From: Usnea hakonensis
Lineage: Eukaryota > Ascomycota > Lecanoromycetes > Lecanorales > Parmeliaceae
Length of the DNA stretch: 64,000 nucleotides
NCBI GenBank assembly: GCA_013423325.1
Contig: BLJB01000125.1
Coordinates: forward strand, 62,001 to 126,000
Direction: 5' to 3'
Positions 45,852 through 56,474 of the stretch are shown one piece after another (the stretch's first letter is position 1; the number at the start of each line of letters is the position of its first letter). The translations under genes and the position numbers were made by a program. The notes beneath the pieces were generated by a model. It was not told the DNA's origin, ran no database searches, and saw only the letters and a program-made list of their open reading frames with translations.

Positions 45852-47502
45852 GTCGAAGACAAGCAAAAACGAGACTGCTGTGATAGCTATAGAGGTCACG
45901 AGTCTTTCACACAACAGATAACATCCTCGATCGCCCCGAGCGTTCTTCCCGGCCCAGACGGACTTGTTTGGAGATGGATGGTTTTTTTTCAGTACCTGGA
46001 GGTACGTCGGCTCGCAATTAGAATGAGCGTTTTTGTGTTATGAGCACTCCGATTGAACAATGGCTGTTTTCTCCGCAGAGCTTTCTTATGTCTCGGTGCC
46101 TCGGGCTACTGATTGAACGAAGGTAAGGTGCGCGTAGCGCTCAAGCTTCTCATTTACAGAACAGATGCTATTGGTGACTGTTAGTTCTTTTAGGCCCATC
46201 ATGTATGTGATTTATGTATGTGATTGTCCAAACAGCTTGTCCAGGTATTTCCCCCACATGTTGCTGTCACTGAGGAAGAGACTAAGGCAGATATACATAC
46301 CGACAGACGCCAGCAAACCCCATGCAAATTTCAACAATTAATATTATATCCACACGGAAGGCTCCATCGCCCAGCAGCAAGGTTGACAAAGCTGAACGTC
46401 ACCCAGAGCGCGATAGCGATCCTGCCATTCGGTTCACCGTTGACATGCGGGTAAATTGGACCTTTCCCTCTTTTTTTTTCTTTCCCCCTCTCCGGTCCCT
46501 CTGGATAAGCCTGTCGGCAACGGCCATTGCCAGCACCTTGTAGGCAGGAACGAATTGCCGGAAAAGCCAGGCCAAAGTAAGAAGATTATAAGCCAATGAG
46601 AAGGCTCGTCACCACGAACTCACTAAATCGAGGATTGAATGATGATCAGATACAGGGGTATGATAATTCAAGCGCAGTGGGACAGTGGGTACAAGTGCTC
46701 TTTCAGTCTCGATTAGGGTCACGAATCACAAGCGTCCTTGGGTCCCAACGGCGCTAATGCAATGATAACGTTCCGGGGGAAATGTTCCGCCCGTTTCATC
46801 TTTAGTCGATTTTTTTAGCGTCTGTTTTCTTCAGATTTTTGCTTTTCTTCGGAAACTGTGACTCAGTCAGACCCCTCGGCTCTGACAGTGGGATGTGGGA
46901 TGTGGGATGTGGGACAGTGGGATGTGCTGGAGCAGTACTGTATCAATGAGCATCCATCTCGGTAAATTATTCCACATGTGGAAGAAGAGAGGACTTTCGG
47001 CGTGTACAACTGAATACCAGGTACTAAAAGAAACACCCTAACGCACTCTGCGAAACTTCTCCCCTTGCATTATTCACTAATCGTCTCTTGGGCTGAAGAG
47101 TGAAGGCCATCTCGAAAAGATCGTCAAGTTCGCAAAGACGAAAAAAACAAGGTCCCCTGTTTAGTTGATTGCCTTAACCAGTGAAACAACGTCTGGCTCT
47201 CAAAGATAGTCAGACAGAGTCGCACAAAGTCATATTATTCCTTGTACATCGACAGTAACATCTCACATTGCGCGATGCCAATGTCCCTCAACCACGGTTC
47301 ATCATTCTTAGGACCAATCAGCATCCTTTTCCTAAAGTGCTATCTTGATAATGGACCCCTATTCGTACTCTACTTTACCTTGGATCAGACGTGGATTGGA
47401 AGTCTTCAATTGGGAGTACTTGAGAACTTCGTACTGCGTTAGCGCTGATCTCCTCCACTACAATCCGTCCAAGCATCATTGTTAATAAAGCTCGGAGAGG
47501 TG
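45852..47502. other. Divergent promoter region, num1 / dehalogenase
   Basis: About 1.65 kb with no recognised gene. It has a direct repeat TATGTATGTGATT near 46201-46226, a GTGGGAT tandem repeat at 46888-46914 and T-rich runs. Confidence 0.5.
46888..46914. repeat. 7-base tandem repeat GTGGGAT, 3.9 copies
   Basis: Units at 46888, 46895, 46902 and a partial unit at 46909. A CAGTGGGATGTG half-copy follows. It lies between divergent genes. Confidence 0.85.
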
Positions 47503-48386
47503 ATGAGCACCAACATTCAAATGTCCCAGCCAAAAGCGCTGCTCTTCGATGCAGGCCAAGACATTTCCCCCCAATCCAGGTGACACCACTGACTACTTGT
47601 CCTCAGGTCTTCGGCACCGTCGTCGACTGGCGCACAACCGTAACCAAATACCTCGAGAGGCGCTCTCTCGAAAGCCTCAACTCCAACCCCTCCTCCAACC
47701 CTACCGCCATCCGCGGTCAATGCTCAGAAATCGATTGGCCGGCCTTCGCCCAAGAATGGCGCGACTCCTATTACGGATTCACTCGCGATCAAAACCTGCG
47801 CAAAGCCAACCATGAACCCTCACCCTTCAAAACGGTGGACGACCACCACCTCGACTCTCTACGCGCACTGCTCCAACACCACGCCATCGCCGGTCTCTGG
47901 ACAGATGACCAGGTATTTGAAGTATCACGAATATGGCACTATCTTGACGGCTGGCCCGACTCGTTCCCCGGACTCACGGCTCTGAAAAACAAGGGACTCA
48001 TCATCTGCACGCTTTCAAATGGCAACATCGAGCTCCTCACCGATATGGCTACCTACGCCCATCTGCCTTGGACCCATATCTTCAGCGCCGATCAATTCGG
48101 CGAGTATAAGCCCCATCCTTCCGTCTACACTTCTGCCTGCGCGGAATTGGGCTTGGAGCCGGGTCAGTGCGCGATGGTGGCGGCGCATTTGGCAGATTTG
48201 GAGGCGGCGAGGGAGTGTGGGCTGCAGACTATCTATGTCGAGAGATTTGGGGAGGAGTCGTGGCCGACGGGGAAAATTGATGACGCTAAAAGCAAAGGAT
48301 GGGTGGACATGTGGGTGAACATTGGTGGCAATAGCGTGGGAGGTGGGATTCTGGAGATTGCGAGGAACTTCGGAGACAAAGAATAG
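47503..48386 (+). CDS. Haloacid dehalogenase-like hydrolase (type II 2-haloacid dehalogenase family)
   Basis: Exons are 47503-47550 and 47607-48386, giving 275 residues. The intron (47551-47606, 56 bases) has a GC donor and an AG acceptor with a CTGAC branch site. Its removal creates ALLFDVFGTVVDW, the exact HAD motif I; no GT donor gives that result. The nucleophile Asp16 is the last codon of exon 1. Motif II is seen as CTLSNGN, motif III Lys in EYKPHPSVY, and motif IV region in MVAAHLADLEAARECG. The closest named family is type II haloacid dehalogenase, but fungal members rarely have a tested substrate. It ends 68 bases from the convergent acyl-CoA synthetase gene. Confidence 0.9.
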
Positions 48387-48454
48387 CTACAGAGGCGTTG
48401 CAGGTTTTTTCTCGTGTTCGCGAAAAATGGCAACAACTACTGGCTTCCCACCAC

Positions 48455-50751
48455 CTATAATTTCGGTCTCGCTTCTGTCGCTTTATGCAAATCAGCCCCC
48501 TTCGTCTGGAAATACTCCTTCACTTTCCCCCGGGCCACCTCCACCACCCCCACGTCTTCCACCGTCGCCGGTACCTGCACTTCCTTCCCAAACTCTCCAT
48601 GAACAGCATTCTCCACCAGCTCCCTCAACACCCTCCTCAGTGTCTTCCCCGACCTCGTCTTCGGTATCATGCCTTTGCCCTGAATCATACCACCAAGGGC
48701 CGCGATAGCGCCAATTTGCTCGCGGATTGACCCCTGGACTTCTTTGAATAACTTGTCCTCCGGAATCGCAGCGTCGGGATGCTCTGCTGTAGAAAGCGTG
48801 ACGAAAGCAAAGGGTAAATGTCCCTTCAACTGATCCGGGATACCCACCACGCAGCATTCAGCGACGATCGGGTGAGAGGCGATGGCTTGTTCAATGGAGC
48901 CGGTGCTGAAACGATGGGCGGCTACGTTGATGATGTCGTCTGACCGCGACATCACGTGCACGTAACCATCCTCGTCAAGCATGCCGGAATCTCCCGTGTC
49001 GATCCATTTGCCATCGAACCGCTTCATGTAGCCTTTGTAGAACCTTTCTTCATCCTGGAAGAGCGTGGTGAATCCAGTTGGCGCAAGTGGTACTGCAAGG
49101 ACGATGTTGCCCATTTGCCCTCTTCCGACTTCTTTCCCTTCATCGTTGACTATCCGAACGTCGAAGCCTGGCATGGGCTTGCCCGCTGATCCGGGCTTGA
49201 TTGGCAAGGTTTCGTGCGTGTCTGTGCTATTGAAATCCTTGCCAGCAGCGGGCTTTAGAGCGAGACCTGAGATCGGAGAACCGGATTCTGAAGACCACCA
49301 ATTATCAATGACTTGAGCCCCAGGCGCACAGTGTTTCTCGAGGAGCCCCTGGTACATGTGCACTATACTCGGCTCACTCCTCTCTCCAGCGAGGAACAGT
49401 CCTTTCAGTTGCTTCAAGCCTCCTCGGCGGCCCGCTTTCCCGAAGTATTTGTTCTCAGGATCATCACGTCTGATAGCTCTCAGAGCGGTTGGAGCGGTAC
49501 TGAGCACATTGACTTTATTCTCCTCAATAATCCTCCAAAATGTACTGGCGTTTGGCGTGCCGATTGGTTTTCCCTCAAAGAGAATGGAGGTAGCACCGGC
49601 GAGCAAAGCTTATGGATTCGAAATCAGTATATCCTTTGAAAGATAGAACTTGGATCGTGCAGCAAGTCTCTAGAATGGCGCGCTCCCATAAACTGCATTG
49701 CGACCCAAAGACCAAGTACAGGAGGGCAAAAGACTTTGACTCCAGTACTTACGTGCGTATAGTATGTATGAATGTCCCACTACCCATCCGATATCGGAAG
49801 CGCAAAACATAACATCCCCTGGACCATGTATGCCGAATAAGTACTTGATCGACAGGTTCAAACCTACAGCATGTCCACCCGCTTCTCGGAGGACTCCTTT
49901 AGGCAGACCAGTTGTGCCGCTTGTGTAGATAATGTAGATTCCATCGCTACTTTTGACGGGAACAGCCTCTGCCTTGATTCCCCTTTTTTTTGCACTTTTC
50001 ACAAGACTCTGCCAGCTCCGCTCTCCTCTCTCCTTGTGTATTGGGTGCCATCTCAACTGCTCCCTTTGCCATATTATAATTTTCTCGGGTTTGTAGTTGC
50101 TTTTTCTTAAGGCTCCTTCAACGAATGGCTTATAGTCCAGGGGCCCTTTTGAACCCTCTATCCCACAAGAGGCGGCCATGACAGCTCGAGGTCTGGAGGC
50201 CTCGATTCTTTGTGCCAACGACGCAGGCGCGAATCCCCCAAAGACGACTGTATGAATGGCGCCTAAGCGGCTGATTGCGAGTATTGCAAAAAGCGCAGAG
50301 GGGATCATGGGCACTGTCAGGTATCAGCATGAATGTATGCCCACAGGCGATAGGGTCAGTTACTGTAAACAAGTACGACATCGCCCTTCCTTACACCCTC
50401 CTCCCTCAATACACCAGCGAGTGTTTCCACTTCTTGTAATAGCCGGCTGTATGTATAATTCTCCTTGCTCCCAGTGACCGGAGAATCCCATATGATAGCC
50501 GTTGCCTCCCCATTGCCGTTTCTGACATGCCTATCTATGCAATTGTACGATGTTGATATTTCTCCATCCGGAAACCAAGTGAAGCTTGGATGCGAGATGC
50601 CATTGGAGACACGTTTTGTAGATTGGGCCAATGCCCTCGAAGGCTTTGTGTGCCAATGAAGCTGTTCTGCTTGGTGTCTCCAGAAAGACTCCGGGTCTTG
50701 GATCGAATGGGCTTGGACTTCGTCTTGCGGATGCGAAGGTTTCGGTGCCAT
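48455..50751 (-). CDS. Short-chain acyl-CoA synthetase (propionyl-CoA synthetase/ACSS3-like)
   Basis: AMP-forming ligase that activates a short carboxylic acid to its CoA thioester. Exons are 50751-50364, 50313-49753 and 49608-48455, giving 700 residues. Intron 1 is 50 bases; intron 2 is 144 bases with an AAG acceptor (ATAAG). Motifs: adenylation loop YTSGTTGLPKGVLREAGGHA, SDIGWVVGHSYILY, NWWSSESGSPI, the WIDTGDSG hinge region and the C-terminal lysine motif KTRSGKTLRR (catalytic Lys). GHAVGL, LFGIHGPGDVMFCASDIGWV and EGKPIGTPN are features of the PrpE/ACSS3 branch. The start is the ATG at 50751 (MAPKPSHPQ). The C-terminus RPKL resembles a peroxisomal PTS1 only weakly. Substrate choice among acetate, propionate and butyrate is not settled. 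Confidence 0.9.
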
Positions 50752-53512
50752 TTGGCTCAATCTTTGGAAGCGTTTGCACGCCAACGTTCGAACATTAATT
50801 TCTGGGACACTTGGACATGGCAGTAATCTAGGAGCCAGAGAATAGCAGTCATTGTAGCTGCGCGTTGAGGTCTAGATGTTGACTTGACCGGACCAAAGGC
50901 TCCGCGCATTTTGCCCCGCGTGTTTTGCCCGATGTGTCCAAAGCGCTCGAAGTAGGCTTCCATCTCAGTCTTACGACCTCTACATTGGAGGAAACGCCAC
51001 GACAAGGACTATTAAGACCAAGTAATTGTATCTTCTATGGTTTACAATGATTGTCCGACGTGGCTGGAAAAGATGACATCTTGGCAAGACCCGCTACTCC
51101 GTTCCGTGGAAGATTTCGATACACGTTGTCTCATTCTAAGGCTTATTAAGTAATTGAAAACTTTGGATTTGGAAGATGTCCAGAGACTTTCAAGCATTGG
51201 CCACGTATGGTAGCATCAATTCTGTCGGTTGTTGTCAAGTCTTTGATAGATACCCAGCATTTCTCCTTTGTGGGGAGTAGGATCTTCGTATCTGCCCAAT
51301 GAGCGCTTCGCGGGCAGTTTGTAACTCTTTCTATCACCTTTGCGGGGGATAGTAAGGCCTTACTTCTCATGTTCGATTGCTTAGCCAGTAGCATGCAATC
51401 AATTATGAGGTTTCATAAGACCCTAGCAGTGATTGGTAGAACGCGCTGTACTTCACCTTCGTTCATGAAACTTGACGATGGATTGCGAATTTCTCGCAGT
51501 GGAAGTTAGAAGCCGACAAGCAATCGCTAGCCTACTCCTTCGGCGTCGAGGTATCAACCCAGCTGTGCCTTGCCGCTGGCATGGGCCTCTTGCCTTTAAA
51601 ATGCACCTTGCGATCCGTCCCTGCGGGATGCCGTACCATCTTCAATGGTCGTATCTATGGCACTTTGCACCTGAAATAGTTCAAGCTTTATTGGTATCTA
51701 GCAACCTAGTTGAAGGTAGGAAGCTGATGATGTGAGAACTTATCATGTAATGCCGTGTGCGCGGAAGGGCCGCCTTCCTGAAGGAGCTGTTGTTGAGGTT
51801 GATTCGACTGTATCTCGATTCAGTGCAACGAGTACACAGAGCGACTGGCCGTCATGATTGCTTTTGCACACAGCTGGGCAATCACGTTAGACGCGCAGAG
51901 TCTCGGAAAACACCGTCCTTCATCTTCAGTCAATCGCAAGGTGCGGATTTTGGAGAAATCCTTTCCAACATCAGAATGATCTGCGTAGTTTTAAGCCACA
52001 CAGGCACAGCAAAGTCCACCGTAATTGTCAGCGCAGCTCGGTCGTTATGATGATAGGGGCTTTGCGTAAGGCCCGACATTTGTGGATAACGATGGACTTC
52101 CTCGGTTGGCTGATTTTGATGCTGCTCTCTACCCTTGGAGCGGCAGACATATTATTGTCATTAAGCAATCAGACCAAGAGTGCGGGTATCATGGACCGGT
52201 AGGTGAATGCTATGACACCAGCGTTTCGGTCCCTTGAAATGTGCACTAGTAGCTGGCTTGCGATAGAACGATTCCAACAGTAGTTTGGTCCGACACTGAT
52301 GACTGCGTAGGCCTCTTAAATTCCTCAATTCCGGTCCTCTATGAACGTGCAGACACACTACCTACTTTATATTGTTCTGAAGTTCGCCGTTGATTAGATT
52401 TAATTTTTATGACTGTCGTACTGATCAGACCAGACCAGGAGCTTTTTTTGTGCAAGCCTTGTGTTGTCTTGAGGATTGATTCGCGGAGATGGCAGAGAAG
52501 GGAAGGTCGAAGCAGAATGTGGTACGTACCTTACTGGTGTGCATCCAACCAAGCGCCGCTGCTCAGCCGCGGGATTTCACTTACTAACAACACCGGTACA
52601 GAAAGGCTGGCCCAGATACCATCATACTAGTAGTAATTGAACATTCTTGCGGCGAAGAGACACATGTGTCATACACGTGCTAATCGCGTGGACACATTCA
52701 AAAAAAAAGACGCTTGGTACCTTCCAAGACAAGCATTAAACTTGTCTAAAAAGCACAGGCCAGGCCTCTAAAAAGTGACTTCCAAAAGCTAAAGCATCTT
52801 GCTTTCTATGCCAATTGCCCATTGCCCATCGTCTAATTCTCTGCTCTCTCCCTCCCTCTCCCTCTCCCTCTCCCTCTCCCTCTCCCTCTTCCTCTCTCTC
52901 GTTAATAATCTCAACACCACCCCACTTCTTCATTGCTGTATCATACCTCTGCTCTTTACATATTTGCTATCTTCTATATCTTCGTCTTGCACACCGCCTC
53001 AGAGCGGTACGTCATTCGACAGGCTTGCACTGTAACATAAAGCTCTCCACCGAGCCTGGCCAGTCTGCTCCTTGCAAGCGCTGGTCACGAGCATACCGAA
53101 TTTCTACACACCCACCAATCGACTGCATAATCCCATAGTGGACGCCTATTGCTTCGATACTAATCCTCAGTGCTGAGGATAAATTCGCAAGACTTACTGC
53201 TTTGGGTCATCGTTCAAATTTGTTCGCCTGCACTACCACAAACCGCCGAGGCCATTGTGTAGCGACAGACCCTCTGCTTGATATAAGAGTCTGCCCCACC
53301 GCCAGCTTCTTCTCTGGTCACAGGGTTGCAATCCATATCACTTGACACTTGGAAGGGAATCCATTACCGAAATAGTTATTCTACTGCTCAACACATTTCA
53401 CGCAGCTCGTGTGCCTCCCTCAGCCTTAAATTCGCGGCATCTATTTTAAGCCCATTTCCAGGGGATCTATTGGCTTCCAGTAAGCCGGCCTTGCTACTGG
53501 AGCTCAGCCAAA
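50752..53512. other. Long divergent promoter region, acyl-CoA synthetase / Ras2
   Basis: About 2.8 kb without a recognised gene; all frames are under 100 codons and show no family resemblance. The right part (from about 52840) has a CT-rich hexamer repeat and probably forms a long promoter and leader for the Ras gene. Nothing else is evident. Confidence 0.5.
52844..52900. repeat. CCCTCT hexamer repeat (CT-rich tract)
   Basis: Pyrimidine tract built mainly of CCCTCT units, about 610 bases upstream of the Ras ATG at 53513. Such tracts often mark strong fungal promoters near the transcription start. It may also be length-variable. Confidence 0.85.
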
Positions 53513-54291
53513 ATGGCGGGGAAGATGACGTTGTACAAATTGGTGGTGCTTGGAGACGGTGGGGTCGGCAAGACTGCTTTGACCATTCAAGTAAAATAGT
53601 CCTCGTTCAACCGCGCGAATCACCGCTGACGAAATTGCAGCTATGCCTCAATCATTTTGTTGAGACTTACGATCCCACAATTGAAGATTCTTACAGAAAG
53701 CAAGTAGTCATCGATTCACAGTCATGTATGTTAGAAGTGCTAGACACTGCCGGCCAAGAAGAATACACCGCTCTCCGGGATCAATGGATCAGGGACGGCG
53801 AAGGCTTCGTTCTTGTCTACAGCATCACATCTCGATCATCCTTTACACGTATACGGAGATTTCACAGTCAAATTCAAAGGGTCAAGGAGTCGTCGAACGC
53901 TAGCTCCCCTACAACTGCCGGTTATCTTTCATCACCAGTTCCTCAAAGCATGTTGATGGCCGGAGGCCAGGCACCCGTGATGCTAGTTGGCAACAAGAGC
54001 GATAGAGTGACAGAACGGGAGGTGTCTACACAAGAGGGCAGTGCCTTGGCGAAAGAAATGGGCTGCGACTTCGTGGAAGCATCAGCAAAGAATTGCATCA
54101 ATGTGGAGAAGGCATTTTATGAGGTTGTCCGAGCGCTGAGGAAACAACGGCACGATACCCAACTCACGAGGACGGGAACAAATCCTGGAAGAAGCGGTGT
54201 CCCTATTGGCATGTCCGATTCACGGGATGGCAGAAAGCGGGCCCCAAAGGAATCGAAGAGTGGACACAAAAGTCGATGCCCGATATTATGA
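53513..54291 (+). CDS. ras2: Ras2/RasB-type small GTPase
   Basis: Membrane-bound molecular switch for hyphal morphogenesis and signalling. Exons are 53513-53590 and 53641-54291 (intron 50 bases, GT-AG with CTGAC branch), giving 242 residues. G1 is GDGGVGKT at 14-21; switch I/effector is ETYDPTIEDSYRKQ; G3 is DTAGQEEY; G4 is NKSD; G5 is EASAK. There is a roughly 25-residue Ser/Pro-rich insert before VMLVGNKSD (SSNASSPTTAGYLSSPVPQS region), as in fungal Ras2/RasB. The C-terminus is basic and ends CPIL, a CaaX box with Leu at the last position. All catalytic residues, including Gln of DTAGQ, are present. The start follows CAAAATGGC. Confidence 0.96.
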
Positions 54292-55135
54292 CTACGATCT
54301 GCTTCTATCCGCTCAAGTCAATACGAAGATCGACTTCAGCTCTCATTCTATTGACTGCAGCTTCGTCCGCTCCTTGGTTCTAAAACTCCCCGACTGGCAT
54401 CTGCAAGTTTCCAGCATGATATCAACATCTGTCGTTATACAGACACTTCGTTTAAACATCCGGGCTGAAGGAGAATTTACATACAGCATCACCTCTTCGT
54501 GGCCCCCATATTTTTTACACTAAAGCGTTCGGACGCCAGCGATCCTCAAAGGAGTTAGAGGAAAATTGTTGCATCTAGAGACCAGGGGCGCACTCGGAGT
54601 TTTTTCTGCAGGATAGGTGTGGTCGGTCGAATTCACAGATCTGGGAGTCGCATTACTCATTTCAATCATGCAGCAACAAAAGCTGGGGATATAGGGGCAG
54701 GATACCGAAGAGATACCCAGGGCCATCAACAAGTCATTTAAGAATTTCCACGGTCATCGATGCTCAATGCTTTATTACGCGTTTCATGCAAACATTCCTT
54801 TCTCGCCCTGTCCCAATGAGCTACCACTAACCCTTCTCTGCCCGCTCTTTCAGTTCGCCCTCACTGCTCTCTATGTAAAATTTTGAGATGTGCCATCTCA
54901 TCTCCTGCTTGCCATGCCTCACATCTCACACACAGGTCGGCGTAGTGCCAAAGGAAAACTCTTCCAAGCTTCCCCACGACAGGCGCAGAGCAAGAGAAGC
55001 AACAGGATGAGGCCTACAGACTGGTAATGGCGTGTATATCTGATAATTGGTAAGATCTCTCTATTTCTATGGGATGTCTGTTAGATCCTTCTCTAGTCGA
55101 CGCCGTAATTCAAATATTGGTACATGCCCCGAAAT
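54292..55135. other. Intergenic, convergent 3' flanks of Ras2 and DnaJ genes
   Basis: Spacer between two 3' ends. No gene, repeat or RNA seen. Confidence 0.5.
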
Positions 55136-56474
55136 TTACAATTCGCTATGCTCCGGCCGTCCGCTGTCCTTTGCCAGATTTACACCGTTTTTCTTCCGCC
55201 ATTTCTCCCACAGCGCCCAAAACTCCTTCTCCATTGGCTTCTCCACCTGGTCCGGTATTACGACGGTATACTCGACATGTAGTTTGCCGTACTCCTCTTC
55301 CCCAGCTCTCGACTGCTCTTGCTCCTGCAGCCAAATCGGCATGCCTTCGCCCGCTAACACCTCCACCTGATTCGGCTGGACCACCTCTCCTCTCTTCCTT
55401 CCCAGCCGCACAACATGTCCGTCCAGATGAGTGAGATTTCTCTCCCAGTCGCCCATCCATGCCTCTCTCAGACTTAGCGCTTCCTTCCAGAACATGTCCG
55501 GCCCTTTTCGCCTGAAGAATGCCCCATCCGTTCTTTGCGCCTCGTCACCATACTCGGCCTCTTTCTCGCCCACATGCACCACGAGATCTCCGGCCTCCCA
55601 ATCCGGGCTCTCGTCGGCTTCATTCTCGTATACGATTCTGTTCCCCTTTGGCATGCCCTTCTCCACATGCAGCGTGTGTGTTGACGTCTTCTTGACCACC
55701 CTCGAGCCTCCGCATACCTTACAAGGACGCTTTATGGTCTTTCCTTTACCGCCACACTTGTCGCACTGCATCTGCACCTGCTGGAATATGCCCGGCGCAA
55801 GCATGTGCTTCTGAATCACCATCCCGCGGCCCCCGCACTGCCCGCACGTCTCCACAGTCCCATCTGCACTCCCGCTCCCTTCGCACTCTTCGCAGATTTG
55901 CTGTTTCTCGATACTGAATTCATGTTCGTGGCCGTTGTAGAAGTCACTCAGCGGTACCGAGATCCGCGCTTCCATATCCGGTCCTCTCCGCTGCCCGGAT
56001 TGGTGTCCAAAGTGTCCCGAGCCGCCAAAGAAGCGGGAGAAGAGGTCGAAGGGATCGTGGGAGCGGCCGCCGCCCTGGCCGCCTTGTTGGTGTTGTTTTA
56101 AGCCGTCGTAGCCGTACTGGTCGTAGATACGGCGGGTTTCGGGCTCGGAGAGGGCGTCGTAGGCTTCTGCTATTTGGACGAATTTTTCGGAGGCGGACTC
56201 GTTACCACTGCAGAGATGAAGAACATCAGCTTTGCTTGTCTATGTAAAGCGATTTTTATTGGCTTGCGATTCGGTATGTAGGTGACTCGGACACAGGGTG
56301 GGGACAAGCTCACGGATTCTTATCGGGGTGGTATTTCTTGCTGAGGAGACGGTAGGCTTTCTTGATCTCTCGATCTGAGGCTGATTTGTCAATGGAGAGG
56401 AGTTTGTAGAAGTCTTCGACGCAGAGGGCGAAGGGGAGGAGAAAGCCTAGGATGAGAGCTGAAGGGAACAGCAT
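55136..56474 (-). CDS. scj1: ER-luminal DnaJ (Hsp40), Scj1-type
   Basis: Co-chaperone of ER Hsp70 (Kar2/BiP) in folding and degradation of secretory proteins. Exons are 56474-56314 and 56207-55136 (intron 106 bases, GT-AG), giving 410 residues. Signal peptide at about residues 1-18 ([18 protein letters not shown]). J domain from about 20 to 85 with the essential HPD at 49-51, then a Gly-rich linker with [12 protein letters not shown]. The type-I zinc region at about 159-219 has four Cys pairs in [24 protein letters not shown] and CKVCGGSR. C-terminal substrate domains follow. The last residues are HSEL, an HDEL-like ER retrieval signal. This combination is diagnostic for the Scj1/ERdj3 group. 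Confidence 0.95.

Noticed and set aside
45852..45914. Upstream extension of the Num1/ApsA-like frame with a hydrophobic stretch
   Set aside because: It lacks an ATG start in frame. The ATG at 45851 gives a plausible cytosolic N-terminus for this family.
47576..47606. GT-AG intron of about 27 bases in the dehalogenase leader
   Set aside because: It is too short for fungal splicing and would leave extra residues in HAD motif I. The 56-base GC-AG intron gives the exact motif.
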